Shown here one piece after another: positions 24,698 to 33,279 of a stretch of DNA of 43,773 nt. Origin of the DNA: Streptomyces sp. SID3343. GTDB lineage: Bacteria > Actinomycetota > Actinomycetes > Streptomycetales > Streptomycetaceae. The notes beneath the pieces were generated by a model, which did no database searches, had not been told where the DNA came from, and saw nothing but the letters and a program-made list of their open reading frames with translations. Both the position numbers and the translations under genes were made by a program. Position 1 is the first letter of the stretch. Each line of letters begins with the position of its first letter. Where the stretch lies: positions 1 to 43,773 of the forward strand of contig NZ_WWJX01000766.1 of NCBI RefSeq assembly GCF_009865215.1, in the 5' to 3' direction.

Positions 24698-25711
24698 ATG
24701 TTACGTATCCATTTCACTGCCCGGGATCTGGCGGGGGTGGCGTTCGCTCACCACACCGCGCTTCCGATCAGCGAGGCGGTGATGAGTCTGCAAGTCCTGC
24801 GCCAAAGCTCCGTCCCGCTGTTTCGGGCGTGGCGGCGTTACGTCCTGGAACGGTTGCCCCCGCACGCGTCGTTGCTCGGCTCGTTGGTCCCGGCTGCGGG
24901 CTGGGTACCGGACTTCCTCACTCCCAGCGCGCCGGCGTTCCCCGGCGCGGGAGCCTTCGAGGCGATACGAGCCACACCACGCGAACGCCTCACGACCGAT
25001 GTGCGCCGCCTGTCGGCGCATCGCCGCCCGGCGGCGTGGGTACGCCAACTGGCAGACGGGGACAAAGAAGCCCTGGACGTCGTGGCCGACACCCTGGCCG
25101 CTTACAACGACGTCGCCATAACGCCGTTCGCCGACCCCATGCGGGCCGTACTGGACGCCGACCGGGCCTGGCGTGTCGAGACCATGGCACGCGCCGGGGT
25201 TGGCGCCGTGCTCGCCGGACTGCACCCGCAGGTGCATTGGCACGAACCAGTCCTGGAACTCCCCGCCCTACCCGGACAAGGCGACATCGACTTCCACCTG
25301 GAGGGTCGCGGACTCCTCCTGTGCGGGCACGTCTTCTGCGGCCTACGCCCTCGGGCGCTGCTCAACGACGTCGACACCCCCGTGCTGATCTACCCACCAC
25401 TGCGCGACCTCTCGGCGAACGGCCTCGTCTCCGAACCGCCCCGCCCCCGGGAGAACGCACCCAAGGCCCTGACAACGCTACTGGGCCGCACCCGCGCAGC
25501 CGTACTGCACGCCCTCGCGGGCCCGGGCGGCCACACCACCACACAACTGGCCCGACACCTTGGCATCTCCCCCGCATCCGCCTCCGAACACGCCGCAGCC
25601 CTTCGCGCCGCCGGCCTGATCGTCAGCCTTCGCCAGGCCAACACCGTTCTGCACACCGCCACCGCCCTGGGCACCACTCTCCTCGCGACCACACACCACT
25701 CCCCCGCATGA
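24698..25711 (+). CDS. ArsR-type winged-helix transcriptional regulator
   Basis: A 337-aa protein from ATG 24698, with AGGGG about 6 nt upstream. The long N-terminal part (about 1-245) is the DUF5937-like domain common in streptomycete ArsR-type regulators; it begins with MLRIHFTARDLAGVAFA and may bind a ligand. The C-terminal part (about 258-325) is a winged helix-turn-helix with recognition segment TTQLARHLGISPASASEHAA. No Cys-rich metal site is visible. It is divergent from and distant to the biosynthetic operon (1.3 kb), so a regulatory link is possible but unsupported. Remnants of IS elements follow it. Confidence 0.85.
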   Translation: MLRIHFTARDLAGVAFAHHTALPISEAVMSLQVLRQSSVPLFRAWRRYVLERLPPHASLLGSLVPAAGWVPDFLTPSAPAFPGAGAFEAIRATPRERLTTDVRRLSAHRRPAAWVRQLADGDKEALDVVADTLAAYNDVAITPFADPMRAVLDADRAWRVETMARAGVGAVLAGLHPQVHWHEPVLELPALPGQGDIDFHLEGRGLLLCGHVFCGLRPRALLNDVDTPVLIYPPLRDLSANGLVSEPPRPRENAPKALTTLLGRTRAAVLHALAGPGGHTTTQLARHLGISPASASEHAAALRAAGLIVSLRQANTVLHTATALGTTLLATTHHSPA

Positions 25712-25834
25712 ACCGGCGAGGCCACGGCGCCGGGACTGTCAAACGTTCACCCCTCATCGGTAGGACCAGCGACTCATCCTCGGGGGACCCGCCCGGAATC
25801 CGCCACGGCACGACGACACCAACGCCTGACCGCG

Positions 25835-25939
25835 GCGATAAAGGAGAACTTCGCGGCGAATCACGAGACCTACGGATATCGGCGCGTCCACGCCGTCCTG
25901 GCCCGCTCCGGCGAGGCTGCCTCGCCGGAGCTGGTCCGG
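25835..25939 (+). pseudogene. IS3-family OrfB fragment
   Basis: About 35 codons reading AIKENFAANHETYGYRRVHA, VLARSGEAASPELVR. This matches the HTH_21 segment just before the catalytic core of IS3 OrfB transposases. It stops abruptly where the IS701 piece begins (near 25939), so a rearrangement joined the two. Confidence 0.75.
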
Positions 25940-26640
25940 GAGGATCGACACCTGCCGAATAGGGGTGTTCGCCGCCTATGCCTCGCGACGGGGCCGGGCC
26001 CTGGTCGACCGCCGGCTCTATCTGCCGAAGTCGTGGACGGGCGAACGGAATCGATGCGACGCGGCGCGGATCCCCGCCGATCGGGCCTTCGCCACCAAGC
26101 CCGAGATCGCCCGCGTCGTGATCGCGCGGACCCTGGCCGCCGGGATGCCGGTCGGGTGGGTCGCCGCCGACGAGGCGTTCGGGCACGACTTCAGGTTCCG
26201 GCGCTTCTGCGAGGAACACCATGTCGCGTGTCGTGGCGGTCCCGAAATCACAGCACGTCACCTCGACGGCCGTGGGCGGATCGACCCGCTGATCGGCCAC
26301 GCACCCGCCGAGGCGTGGATACGGATGTCGTGGGGCGACGGCGCGAAGGACCCGCGAACGTACGACTACTGTAAGCGTGCGCGAGGCAGCCGACGATCCC
26401 TGACTTCGACGACGAGGAACTCGGGCCTGGGCGTTGGAAGTCGGCCCGACGAAGCCTGAGCGATCCCTCGGACATCGCGTACTTCCTCGCCGTCGGCCCC
26501 GAGCACACACCACTTGTCGAACTCGTGCGCGTCGCGGGCGCCCGATGGACGATCGAGGAAGGCTTCCAGGCCGCGAAGAACGAGTGTGGCCTCGACGAGT
26601 CCGGCGTCTCCCCGGTGCCGAAGGTGGAACGGCTCCGATC
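25940..26640 (+). pseudogene. IS701-family transposase, C-terminal half
   Basis: Starts within the codon region RIDTCRIGVFAAYASRRGR and continues through VDRRLYLPKSWTGERNRC, GWVAADEAFG (second catalytic Asp), and RMSWGDGAKDPRTYDY. After a frame change near 26370-26450 it reads ARRSLSDPSDIAYFLAVGPE and RWTIEEGFQAAKNE (catalytic Glu), fading near 26640. The N-terminal half is missing here, but a matching N-terminal half lies on the opposite strand at 29.9-30.2 kb, ending just where this one begins. Confidence 0.82.
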
Positions 26641-27189
26641 TCGTGCGCACGCGTGTGGTCGAAGCCGCTGTTCGTCTCACGCATGGAACCCGGCGCGTTG
26701 GACGCCCAGTTGCCGGCGTCAACCACCTACGCGAAGCAGCTCCCGGGAGGGGCACGGCGACGGGGCGTTGGACGACGTCGCCGCGGCGGACGTGGACTGC
26801 GGCGCGGCGTCGGGGTGTTGGGTCGATCGCGGGGCGGAAGTCCGGGCGGGGGTGGTTGGGCGCCCCGCTGTCGGCCGGGTGGGCGGCACAGCGCGTGGCA
26901 CCGGTGGGCACGGCCGGGGCGGTGGCCGTGCCGGACGGGCTCCGAGCCAGGCGCACCTGTGGGCAGGCGTTCGGGATCGCGATGGGCGCGGCGGCCCGCC
27001 TGTCGGGAGCAGGTCGGGCACTTCGAGGTCTGTTCGCCCGGACCATCGGCTCCCCCGCCGCGCTCGCCTGGTCGGGGATGCGAATCAGGCGCCGGACTGT
27101 TCGACGCGACGCTCCAGGGTTCGGAGATTTCGTTCGCGTGCCTCGAATACGCCGTCTGCGGGTGCCGGTTCGGCGTCGAAGGCGGATCG
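26641..27189. other. Gap without a recognisable gene
   Basis: Very GC-rich and open in most frames. No family-like segment was seen on either strand. Probably decayed sequence between the transposase piece and the HAD remnant. Confidence 0.4.
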
Positions 27190-27418
27190 GGCAGAGGTGC
27201 CGGAACTCGTGGTGCCAATCCGGGTCGAGGCGCCGGCCCGGGTGCTCCTCGACCAGCGCCGTGTGCTTCTCGCGCGAGGACCCCACGAAGTGTTCGACGA
27301 GTTCGGCCTCGGTGAACGCGCACCCCAACGCGGTCCTCACCTCGGCGGGGACGCGAATGGCGATCCGCTCACTGTCCACGAACACGCCGTCGCAATCGCA
27401 ATCGCAATCGAGGATCAC
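27190..27418 (-). pseudogene. HAD-family hydrolase, N-terminal remnant
   Basis: From a GTG at 27418 the frame reads the HAD motif I with Asp nucleophile, DCDGVFVDSERIAIR, then TEAELVEHFVGSS, the start of the cap domain seen in beta-phosphoglucomutase-like phosphatases. After about 75 codons it turns into non-protein sequence, so the rest of the enzyme (motifs II-IV) is gone. Just before motif I the codons for Asp-Cys are repeated by a hexanucleotide repeat. Confidence 0.65.
27392..27409 (+). repeat. Hexanucleotide repeat in the HAD motif
   Basis: Three exact copies of gcaatc. On the coding strand they encode repeated Cys-Asp pairs directly in front of the catalytic DxDG motif. Confidence 0.8.
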
Positions 27419-27460
27419 CGGATCGAACGCGGTCCGCGTTCCGGCCGACAGCCTACGAGG

Positions 27461-27961
27461 CTACGCCTCCCGGCCGTCCTTCCCGAAGAACTCCGCGCCC
27501 TGGACGTAGGCCATCGCCGCCACAAACTCCGGGTCGCCCAGTCGCCGTTCGAGTTCCTTCGGGGCGACGTCCTCGATCCGCGACTGGATCCACCACAGAT
27601 TGCCGAACGGGTCGCGGACCCGACCCACCCGGTCACCGAAGAACAGGTGGGTCACCTCGGTGACCGAGGTGCCGCCGGCCGCCACCGCGCGCCGGTGCAC
27701 CTCGTCCGCGTCCTCGACGTAGAGCCGCAGGAAAGCGGACGGTGCGGGGGTCGTCGGGTCGATGTCGAACATCATCACCATCGCGTCGCCGATTTGAACC
27801 TCGGCGTGCTGGATGCGACCGTCCGCGCCGACGAAGCGCGAGCCCGCCGCCTCCTCGGCGCCGAACGCTTGGGTCAGGTAGTCGATCAGACCCGCCGTGT
27901 CGTGCGCCAGGATCCACGGCGTGACGGTGGTGTAGCCCTCGGGAATGGTCTTGACGCTCAT
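27461..27961 (-). CDS. VOC (glyoxalase/bleomycin resistance-like) family protein
   Basis: A 166-aa protein with the paired beta-alpha-beta-beta-beta units of the vicinal oxygen chelate fold. Unit 1 covers about residues 8-65 (TPWILAHDTAGLIDYLTQAF) and unit 2 about 75-135 (FLRLYVEDADEVHRRAVAAG, then DPFGNLWWIQSR). It is closest to PhnB/YdcE-like proteins of unknown substrate. The ATG at 27961 has GGAGG 7 nt upstream. It is divergent from a WYL regulator across 128 bp, an arrangement in which the regulator commonly controls the VOC gene. Confidence 0.9.
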   Translation of the reverse strand: MSVKTIPEGYTTVTPWILAHDTAGLIDYLTQAFGAEEAAGSRFVGADGRIQHAEVQIGDAMVMMFDIDPTTPAPSAFLRLYVEDADEVHRRAVAAGGTSVTEVTHLFFGDRVGRVRDPFGNLWWIQSRIEDVAPKELERRLGDPEFVAAMAYVQGAEFFGKDGREA

Positions 27962-28089
27962 GTCGCTGCCTCCGGTGACAAGCTCTTGGAACGGGAATCC
28001 GGCGCTCTCGGCGCCGCCGCCTCGGTGTCTTCGACGATATTCGCCATATAGGTCGGATCCTGTCCGCAAGGAATGGCATCCTCGAAACC

Positions 28090-29172
28090 ATGACCGTCGC
28101 GACGCCCGCCCGCCTGCTCGGCCTGCTGTCCCTCCTCCAAACCCCGCGGGAGTGGCCCGGCAGCGAATTGTCCGCCCGCCTGGCGGTGAGCCCGCGCACG
28201 ATTCGCCGCGACATCGAGCGGCTGCGCGAGCTCGGCTACCCGGTCCAGGCCACCCGCGGCGCCGAGGGCGGCTATCGGTTGGTCGCCGGGACGGCTATGC
28301 CGCCGTTGCTGCTCGACGACGAGGAGGCGGTCGCGATCGCGGTGGGGCTGCGCTCGGCTGCCGGGAACGCCGTCGCCGGGATCGAGGAGGCGTCCGTGCG
28401 GGCGCTGGCCAAGCTGGAGCAGGTGTTGCCGGCGCGGCTGCGCGGGCGGGTGCGGGCGCTGGCCGGCGCTACCGTGCCGTTGGTGATGTCCGGTCCGACC
28501 GTGGAACCCGAGGCACTTGCCGTGCTCGCCGGCGTGATCGCCAACCGCGAGAAGCTGCGCTTCGTCTACCGCACCGCCGGCGGAGCGCAGAGCGCGCGCC
28601 TGGTCGAGCCGAACCGGCTGGTACCCGCCGGGCGCCGCTGGTACTTCGTCGCGTACGACGACGATCGTGCCGACTGGCGCAGCTTCCGGGTGGACCGGAT
28701 GGGCGACCTGCGCCCGACCGGTGCGCGCGTGGCCGCCCGCACGTTGCCCGATCGAGACGCCGCGGCCTACGTGGAGCGCACCAGGCTCGCCGCCGCGCCG
28801 ACCCACCGGGCCGACGCCACGCTGTACGCGCCGGCCGAGCAGATCGCCGCCAGGCTCGGCGACGCACTCGATCTCGAAGCGGGCGCTCGTCTCGAAGCGA
28901 TCGACGCCGAGAGCTGCCGGCTCACCGGCTACGTCGACACGCTCGAATGGCTCGCGTTCCGACTGTCCATGCTCGGCTGCGAGTTCGAGGTACACCAGCC
29001 GCCCGAACTCAGGGAGCATCTGCGTGCCCTGGGCGGTCGGGTCACCCGCGCGGCGGGCGACCCGACCGGTCTCGTGCCGACCCTTGTTGGGCATCGGTCG
29101 GAGGTCACGGCGCAGGAAGTCGACTCGGCCCGCCGGGAGGCGACGGACAGCGCCGGGGTGTCCAAGCGGTGA
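28090..29172 (+). CDS. WYL-domain (YafY-type) transcriptional regulator
   Basis: A 360-aa regulator. Residues about 5-60 form a DeoR-like winged helix (LAVSPRTIRRDIERLRELGY, then GGYRLVAG). Residues about 145-225 are the WYL ligand-sensing domain (RLVEPNRLVPAGRRWYFVAY), and about 240-330 the WCX-like C-terminal extension. Such proteins bind small molecules or nucleic acid ligands. The last 35 or so residues (after RVTRAAGDPT) look less conserved and run into the neighbouring transposase remnant. The natural stop may have been changed by that insertion. It probably controls the divergent VOC gene. Confidence 0.92.
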   Translation: MTVATPARLLGLLSLLQTPREWPGSELSARLAVSPRTIRRDIERLRELGYPVQATRGAEGGYRLVAGTAMPPLLLDDEEAVAIAVGLRSAAGNAVAGIEEASVRALAKLEQVLPARLRGRVRALAGATVPLVMSGPTVEPEALAVLAGVIANREKLRFVYRTAGGAQSARLVEPNRLVPAGRRWYFVAYDDDRADWRSFRVDRMGDLRPTGARVAARTLPDRDAAAYVERTRLAAAPTHRADATLYAPAEQIAARLGDALDLEAGARLEAIDAESCRLTGYVDTLEWLAFRLSMLGCEFEVHQPPELREHLRALGGRVTRAAGDPTGLVPTLVGHRSEVTAQEVDSARREATDSAGVSKR

Positions 29173-29189
29173 AGCTCCAGTGCGCTTTC

Positions 29190-29818
29190 GAGGGGCGAAC
29201 GCGGCCAGGTGCTTCTTCCAGGTCCAGCGGTGGGGGTTGTTCGAGCCGCCGGCGTCGGCAGTGATCGGCAACCGGCCGGCGTCGGGGTGGCGTTCCCGTC
29301 CGCGGCTTGGCCATCGGCGGCGTATGGACTCGGCCGCGAACTCGGCGGTGTCGTGGTCGGTCCCGACGTTGACCCAGCCGGTGCTGGTGGCGATGTCGTG
29401 GATTCCGTAAGGAATGGGGACGCCGGATGGCCCCGCGACGTGAGGTTCGAGGCCAGGGCCCTCAGCGACAGGGTGGTCCATGGGGGCGGGGAGACGGGAT
29501 CACGCCGCGTGTGCGGTTCGATCAGCGCCTCGAATGCCGCCAGTAGGCCGGGTTTGGTGACCGTCAACGGCTTGCGGCCGGCCCCCGGAGCCCGAACTGC
29601 CTCGTCGGCACCGGGTCCACGGCCGGCTCGGTGACGCCGCGTGCGATGGTGGCGATGCTGGTCCCCGAGGCGACAGCGACCGAGGTGATCCCGCCGTGGC
29701 CGATGGCGGCGGCCTCGCCGGCCAGGTACAGCCGACGGCGGTGCTCGTCGAGATGCGGCAGGATCCGGTCGAACTTGGCCTGTAACGCGGGGACGGGCGG
29801 ACGCACGTTCTTGGCCAA
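29190..29818 (-). pseudogene. ISAzo13-family transposase remnant
   Basis: Reading leftward, the N-terminal part KFDRILPHLDEHRRRLYLAG, IGHGGITSVAVASG is followed after a frame change by KPGLLAAFEALIEPHTRRD, WTTLSLRALASNL. Then a large deletion joins to IPYGIHDIATSTGWV, GTDHDTAEFAAESIRR and ITADAGGSNN (catalytic-core Asp region). The middle, about 150 residues, and the C-terminus are absent. This is the order of ISAzo13 transposases. The element is dead; no terminal repeats were seen. Confidence 0.78.
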
Positions 29819-29865
29819 CTATTCCACCAACTCATGCTGAGCAAGCAGTCATTGAGATACAGGCG

Positions 29866-30185
29866 CGCCGGCGGTGCCGGTGTATGGATGTTGGACATCG
29901 GCCGAGGCGGTGCCCTTCTTCAGGAAGCCGGTGTCGTCCACGACCGGGACGGCACGTCGGTCGTCGGTCGCCGGTCGTCGGTCGCCGGTCGTCGGTCGTC
30001 GGTCGTCGGTCGTCGGTCGTCGAGATGCTCGACCACGAACTTCCGTACGTCGTCCCGGGCTTCGGCCGCATCCCGGTCGGCCGCGTTCGACAGGCGCTGC
30101 AGCCGGTTCGGCCGGGTGTGACCGGCCTGCTCGGCGACCGGCCACCCGTTCTTGCGCTCCAACGGAGGCATCAGCCGCGCATGTA
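29866..30185 (-). pseudogene. IS701-family transposase, N-terminal half, interrupted by a 7-bp tandem repeat
   Basis: Reading leftward: MPPLERKNGWPVAEQAGHTR, LQRLSNAADRDAAE, DDVRKFVVEHLDDR, then a 63-bp tandem repeat, then in another frame VPVVDDTGFLKKGTASADV (first catalytic Asp) and QHPYTGTAG, where similarity stops. The C-terminal half is missing here, but a plus-strand piece at 25.9 kb starts at the very next residues of the family. Confidence 0.8.
29959..30021 (+). repeat. 7-bp tandem repeat, nine copies
   Basis: Nine head-to-tail copies of ggtcgtc; copies 2 and 4 read ggtcgcc. It sits inside the transposase reading frame between VVEHLDDR and VPVVDDTG. Unbroken 7-bp arrays change length easily by slippage. 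Confidence 0.92.
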
Positions 30186-30519
30186 CGCCAACGCCGCGGC
30201 TCGCGGCCCCGCATGGGCGAACCTCGACCCGAACCGATCGTGCAACCCGTTCAACCCCGCCGCCCACGACCGCGCCGGCCCGACCCCGACGACACCGTTC
30301 ACGAATGGTCCGACGAACAGCCTGACCTACAGTCACGACCTATGCGGTTGCAGTACCAGTGCCGCCAAGTGAAGGGAACAAGGCCGGCAGACGAATGTCC
30401 TGTGTCTTTGGCAGGACTCCTGTTGTTGCCCCACCCGTGTCCCCCGTCTCCTGCCAGTGTGGTGCCCTGACTTTCGTTCGGGGGGTCCAAGGCGATGGAC
30501 GACGGTTCCAGGGGGTGAC
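30186..30519. other. Gap before the two-gene membrane module
   Basis: A plus-strand frame (30180-30371) reads a Pro/Asn/Thr-rich peptide ending SLTYSHDLCGCSTSAAK. It is without a ribosome-binding site and runs out of the transposase remnant. I do not call it a gene. The last 150 nt are less GC-rich and probably hold the promoter of the next genes. Confidence 0.4.
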
Positions 30520-30876
30520 GTGGAAGTCTGGCAGGCAAGTCTGTGGGGGTTCCTGGGTGCCGGAGCGGTGGAAGCTTTGGATTTGTACGGGGCTATCCGT
30601 CGTGTTCGTGCATATCCATGGAGAGTTGAGCATGAGGTCCCTTTAGGGCCCTATTTGCTTTCCGTGGTATTGAGATTACTCCTTGGGGTCGGTGTTGCCG
30701 CGGTGTTCGCTGCCGCCGGCCAGGCCGGTGGGCCGGTGGGTGTCGTCGCAATCGGCGTCGCGGCTCCCAAAGTCCTCGAACAGCTCGCGCGTACCGCGCC
30801 TGCCGGCGGGTCCGCCCGACCTGTCGGGCCCGGCGAATCACCCGCCATGGCAGAAGGGCGACTCGATGCGGACTGA
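30520..30876 (+). CDS. Small membrane protein of a two-gene module
   Basis: A 118-aa protein starting at GTG 30520 with AGGGGG upstream (MEVWQASLWGFLGAGAVEAL). It has a hydrophobic N-terminus and two helices near residues 42-60 (YLLSVVLRLLLGVGVAAVF) and 68-82. I recall close relatives as unnamed genes in Streptomyces accessory regions; function unknown. Its first half has less GC at third positions than its neighbours, which suggests transfer. The next gene starts 11 nt before its stop, so the two are coupled. Confidence 0.75.
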   Translation: MEVWQASLWGFLGAGAVEALDLYGAIRRVRAYPWRVEHEVPLGPYLLSVVLRLLLGVGVAAVFAAAGQAGGPVGVVAIGVAAPKVLEQLARTAPAGGSARPVGPGESPAMAEGRLDAD

Positions 30877-31747
30877 GAGCTTCGCCGGACGGCTTCTGGC
30901 GGCCGTGGGTCGAGCGACCCCGGCCTTCGCCCCGTCACAACAACCCTCGCGTCCCGGCCTTCGCGGTCAGGTGCTCGCGGCGGTCCTGCGGACGACGCCC
31001 GCCTACACACCGCGCCCGACGACCCCACACCCGAGAACGAACGAAGCCGCGATCGCCGAAGTCGGCCCCCGGCCTGCGGACCCGACCGCGCCGGCGCCGA
31101 TCCACCGGCACCCCCGGCCCGTTGACGCGAACGTGCCCGAGTCGATTCACCGGCGCCCCCGACCCGTTGACGCGAACGTGCCCGCGCCGATCCACCGGCA
31201 CCCCCGATCCGCCGATACGCGTCGCCAAATCTTGGGGTTCGCCCTTGCGGCGACAGCAGCGGTCACAGTGGGGAGCATCGTCGTGGCCGACCTCGCCATG
31301 CCGGAGCAGGACAACTCGTCGGGCAACGCCAGGCGGTCGGAGCCCACTCCCGACGGCAGTACCACGGCGCGGGTCCGCATCCTTGCGGTGGAGACCCCCG
31401 ACGGCCGCCCGGCAACAGGCGATCGGGCCGACATCCGAGTGGCGGTGGACGTCCCTCCCAGCCAAGGCGATGCGCTGTGGCTGGTCGTCAAGGTCGCCGG
31501 CGAAGGCACGCCACCTGGCCTTCGCTACTACGCGCAGGCGACGATCGACGCGACCGTGGGTACCCATGTCGTCTCCCTCGACCTGAGGACCGTACCCACG
31601 GGGTCCCACCGGGACTTCCTGGTCGTAACCGCCGACGCGTCCGCGCAGAAACGCCTCGTAGAGAATCTCCGCAGCGACGGAAACAGTGCATGGGACGTCA
31701 ACCGGACGCAACTGCCCTACGGCGCAACCCCGATCGCAATCTCCTGA
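30866..31747 (+). CDS. Membrane-anchored protein with 15-residue repeats
   Basis: A 293-aa protein from ATG 30866 (GAAGGG upstream), overlapping the previous gene by 11 nt. The cytoplasmic N-terminal part has two similar start-like units (LLAAVGRATPAF and VLAAVLRTTPAY), then a His/Pro/Arg-rich repeat (IHRHPRPVDANVPES, 15 residues, 2.5 copies). One transmembrane helix follows (about 113-135, ILGFALAATAAVTVGSIVV), then an extracytoplasmic domain of about 150 residues rich in beta strands (ALWLVVKVAGEGTPPGLRYY). No enzyme motif is present. With the preceding membrane protein it forms a two-gene module of unknown role. Confidence 0.75.
   Translation: MRTESFAGRLLAAVGRATPAFAPSQQPSRPGLRGQVLAAVLRTTPAYTPRPTTPHPRTNEAAIAEVGPRPADPTAPAPIHRHPRPVDANVPESIHRRPRPVDANVPAPIHRHPRSADTRRQILGFALAATAAVTVGSIVVADLAMPEQDNSSGNARRSEPTPDGSTTARVRILAVETPDGRPATGDRADIRVAVDVPPSQGDALWLVVKVAGEGTPPGLRYYAQATIDATVGTHVVSLDLRTVPTGSHRDFLVVTADASAQKRLVENLRSDGNSAWDVNRTQLPYGATPIAIS
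31100..31210 (+). repeat. 45-bp tandem repeat within the membrane-anchored protein gene
   Basis: Units begin at 31100, 31145 and 31190 (the third is partial). The spacing is exactly 45 bp and in frame, so copy-number change would keep the protein intact. Confidence 0.85.
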
Positions 31748-32828
31748 AACACCCACCGAGCATCGGTTCACCGGGTCGGGTCGCCCGGTTCGGCCGAGCG
31801 GAGTGGTCGTCGACGCCCCCGACGAGGATGCGGGGTGGCGCCACCACCATGGGTCGGGGACCGAGTGCTCGGCCGCCGTCGACGACCGTGGCGACCCGCA
31901 CCGGATGTTGGGGGCCTTGATCCGCGGCGTCCGGAGCCGGACGCGATGTTCGTCCGGCGGGGCCACGCCCTGTTGTGGAGCCGGTTCCGGTAGCAGAGGT
32001 CGTCGTCGTTCCCCGGCGTCCGCGTCCCTCCTTCACCGAAGGCCACAGGCACTCGACACCGGAGGCACGTCCAAAGGCTGAGGTTCGGGCAGTTGCGCCT
32101 CGTTCGAGGATCGGTTGGGCGTCGCGGTGCCTGCGCAGGACCGCCTCGAACGTGGCGTAGGGGTCGTCGGGGGGCGGTGGTTGCGGCGGGGCGAGTCCGC
32201 GACCCGTACGACCAGGAGATACTTCCGTCCTCGGGACGGCCGAAGAGCGCGAGTGCTCGGGCGTTCACGTCGCTGTGGATCGCCTTCCGGGCGCAGGTGG
32301 CCCGGGCGGCCCTCGGACGAGAGCCACCCGGATGAGTGACCCGTAAAACCGTCTACGGCGGGCAGGTACACCCCGGGCGCGGTTCCGGGTCCTCGGGGAA
32401 GGAAGGCCCGAACCGCGCCCGCCCGTGGTGCGACGCCCGGTGAACGAGGACCGGGCACAGCGGACGCGGGCGTTGCGACGTTCGGTCACCGTCTGTCCGT
32501 CCGGGCCGGTGGTCTGGTCGGGGCGTATGGGTACATGTACCGCACGGAGCGCGCCCACCGGCCGGCCGTGGTCGTCGACCGGGCTCGGCGGATCGTCGCC
32601 GGCGCGGCGCCGGCGTGACCTTGGGACAGCTCCGGGATCGGGCGATCTCCGAGCAGCCGGCGCCGAACACACCACGGTGGGACCGGGGTCGCCGTGTGGA
32701 GGTGCAGATTCCCTGCGGATTCACGCCGGCCCCGGCCGTGTTCGACGCCTTCCCTCGAAACGGTAATCCATCTTCGGAAGCGACGGCGTCGTTCCCGGGG
32801 ACCGTTTCGAATTCGACGGGGAACTCCG
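31748..32828. other. 1.1-kb stretch without an intact gene
   Basis: On the minus strand between 32280 and 31980, two frames read protein-like pieces (DVNARALALFGRPEDGSISW, and DDPYATFEAVLRRHRDAQPI). They could be one frameshifted gene. I could not identify a family, a start or a consistent frame. The rest shows no coding signal. Confidence 0.4.
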
Positions 32829-32879
32829 AAACGGGCTGTGGTCCGACTCGGGTTCCCCGAGTCGGACCACAGCCCGTTT
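32829..32879 (-). terminator. Strong bidirectional hairpin terminator
   Basis: A perfect 24-bp inverted repeat (32829-32852 with 32856-32879) with a 3-nt loop. The outer base pairs are A-T, giving a T-run on both strands. It lies 28 nt beyond the stop of the small hydrophobic protein gene on the minus strand. Confidence 0.9.
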
Positions 32880-32907
32880 TGCTTTGTGTCGCGGCCCGGC
32901 GGCGCTG

Positions 32908-33078
32908 CTACCAGCGGTACCAGCGGGCACGGCGACCGCCGCTGCCGGCCGAGCGAAGCACGAACCCGAGCGCCCACACGACCAGGACGACCACGGCGAT
33001 CCACCACAGTGCCTGCAACGCGAAACCGGCACCGAAAAGAATCAGGGCGAGAAGCAGGACTATCAGCAGGGGAATCAT
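32908..33078 (-). CDS. Small hydrophobic membrane protein
   Basis: A 56-aa protein from ATG 33078 with GGAGG 8 nt upstream. Two closely spaced hydrophobic helices (MIPLLIVLLLALILFGAGFA and WWIAVVVLVVWALGFVL) are followed by a short basic tail (GGRRARWYRW). It matches the hydrophobic-protein family common in Streptomyces, whose function is unknown. Monocistronic, with a strong terminator 28 nt downstream. Confidence 0.85.
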   Translation of the reverse strand: MIPLLIVLLLALILFGAGFALQALWWIAVVVLVVWALGFVLRSAGSGGRRARWYRW

Positions 33079-33279
33079 CGTTTTTACCTCCGACCCACGT
33101 GTGCCCCACTCATTCGAGCGCATGCCTGGGAAGAGGGTTGTTTACCGGGGGCCTTTCCGGTGAGGATTCGGTGCCCTTCTCGCTGCCTCCCAAGTGGTTT
33201 TACCGCCGTTCCCCGGCGGCGCGACGAGGCCGGGGCCCGGTCCTGGCCGGCACCACGCCCGGACGTCGCCTTTCGCGCG

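Noticed and set aside
29959-30021. CRISPR array
   Set aside because: The 7-bp units are contiguous with no spacers and no cas genes are nearby; it is a simple tandem repeat.
30180-30371. Ribosomal peptide precursor ending SLTYSHDLCGCSTSAAK
   Set aside because: The Cys/Ser/Thr-rich end is tempting, but there is no ribosome-binding site, the frame runs out of a transposase remnant and no modifying enzyme is adjacent.
32340-32828. Cys-containing minus-strand frames before the strong terminator
   Set aside because: Cys spacing is irregular and composition is that of GC-rich noise; no start or ribosome-binding site.
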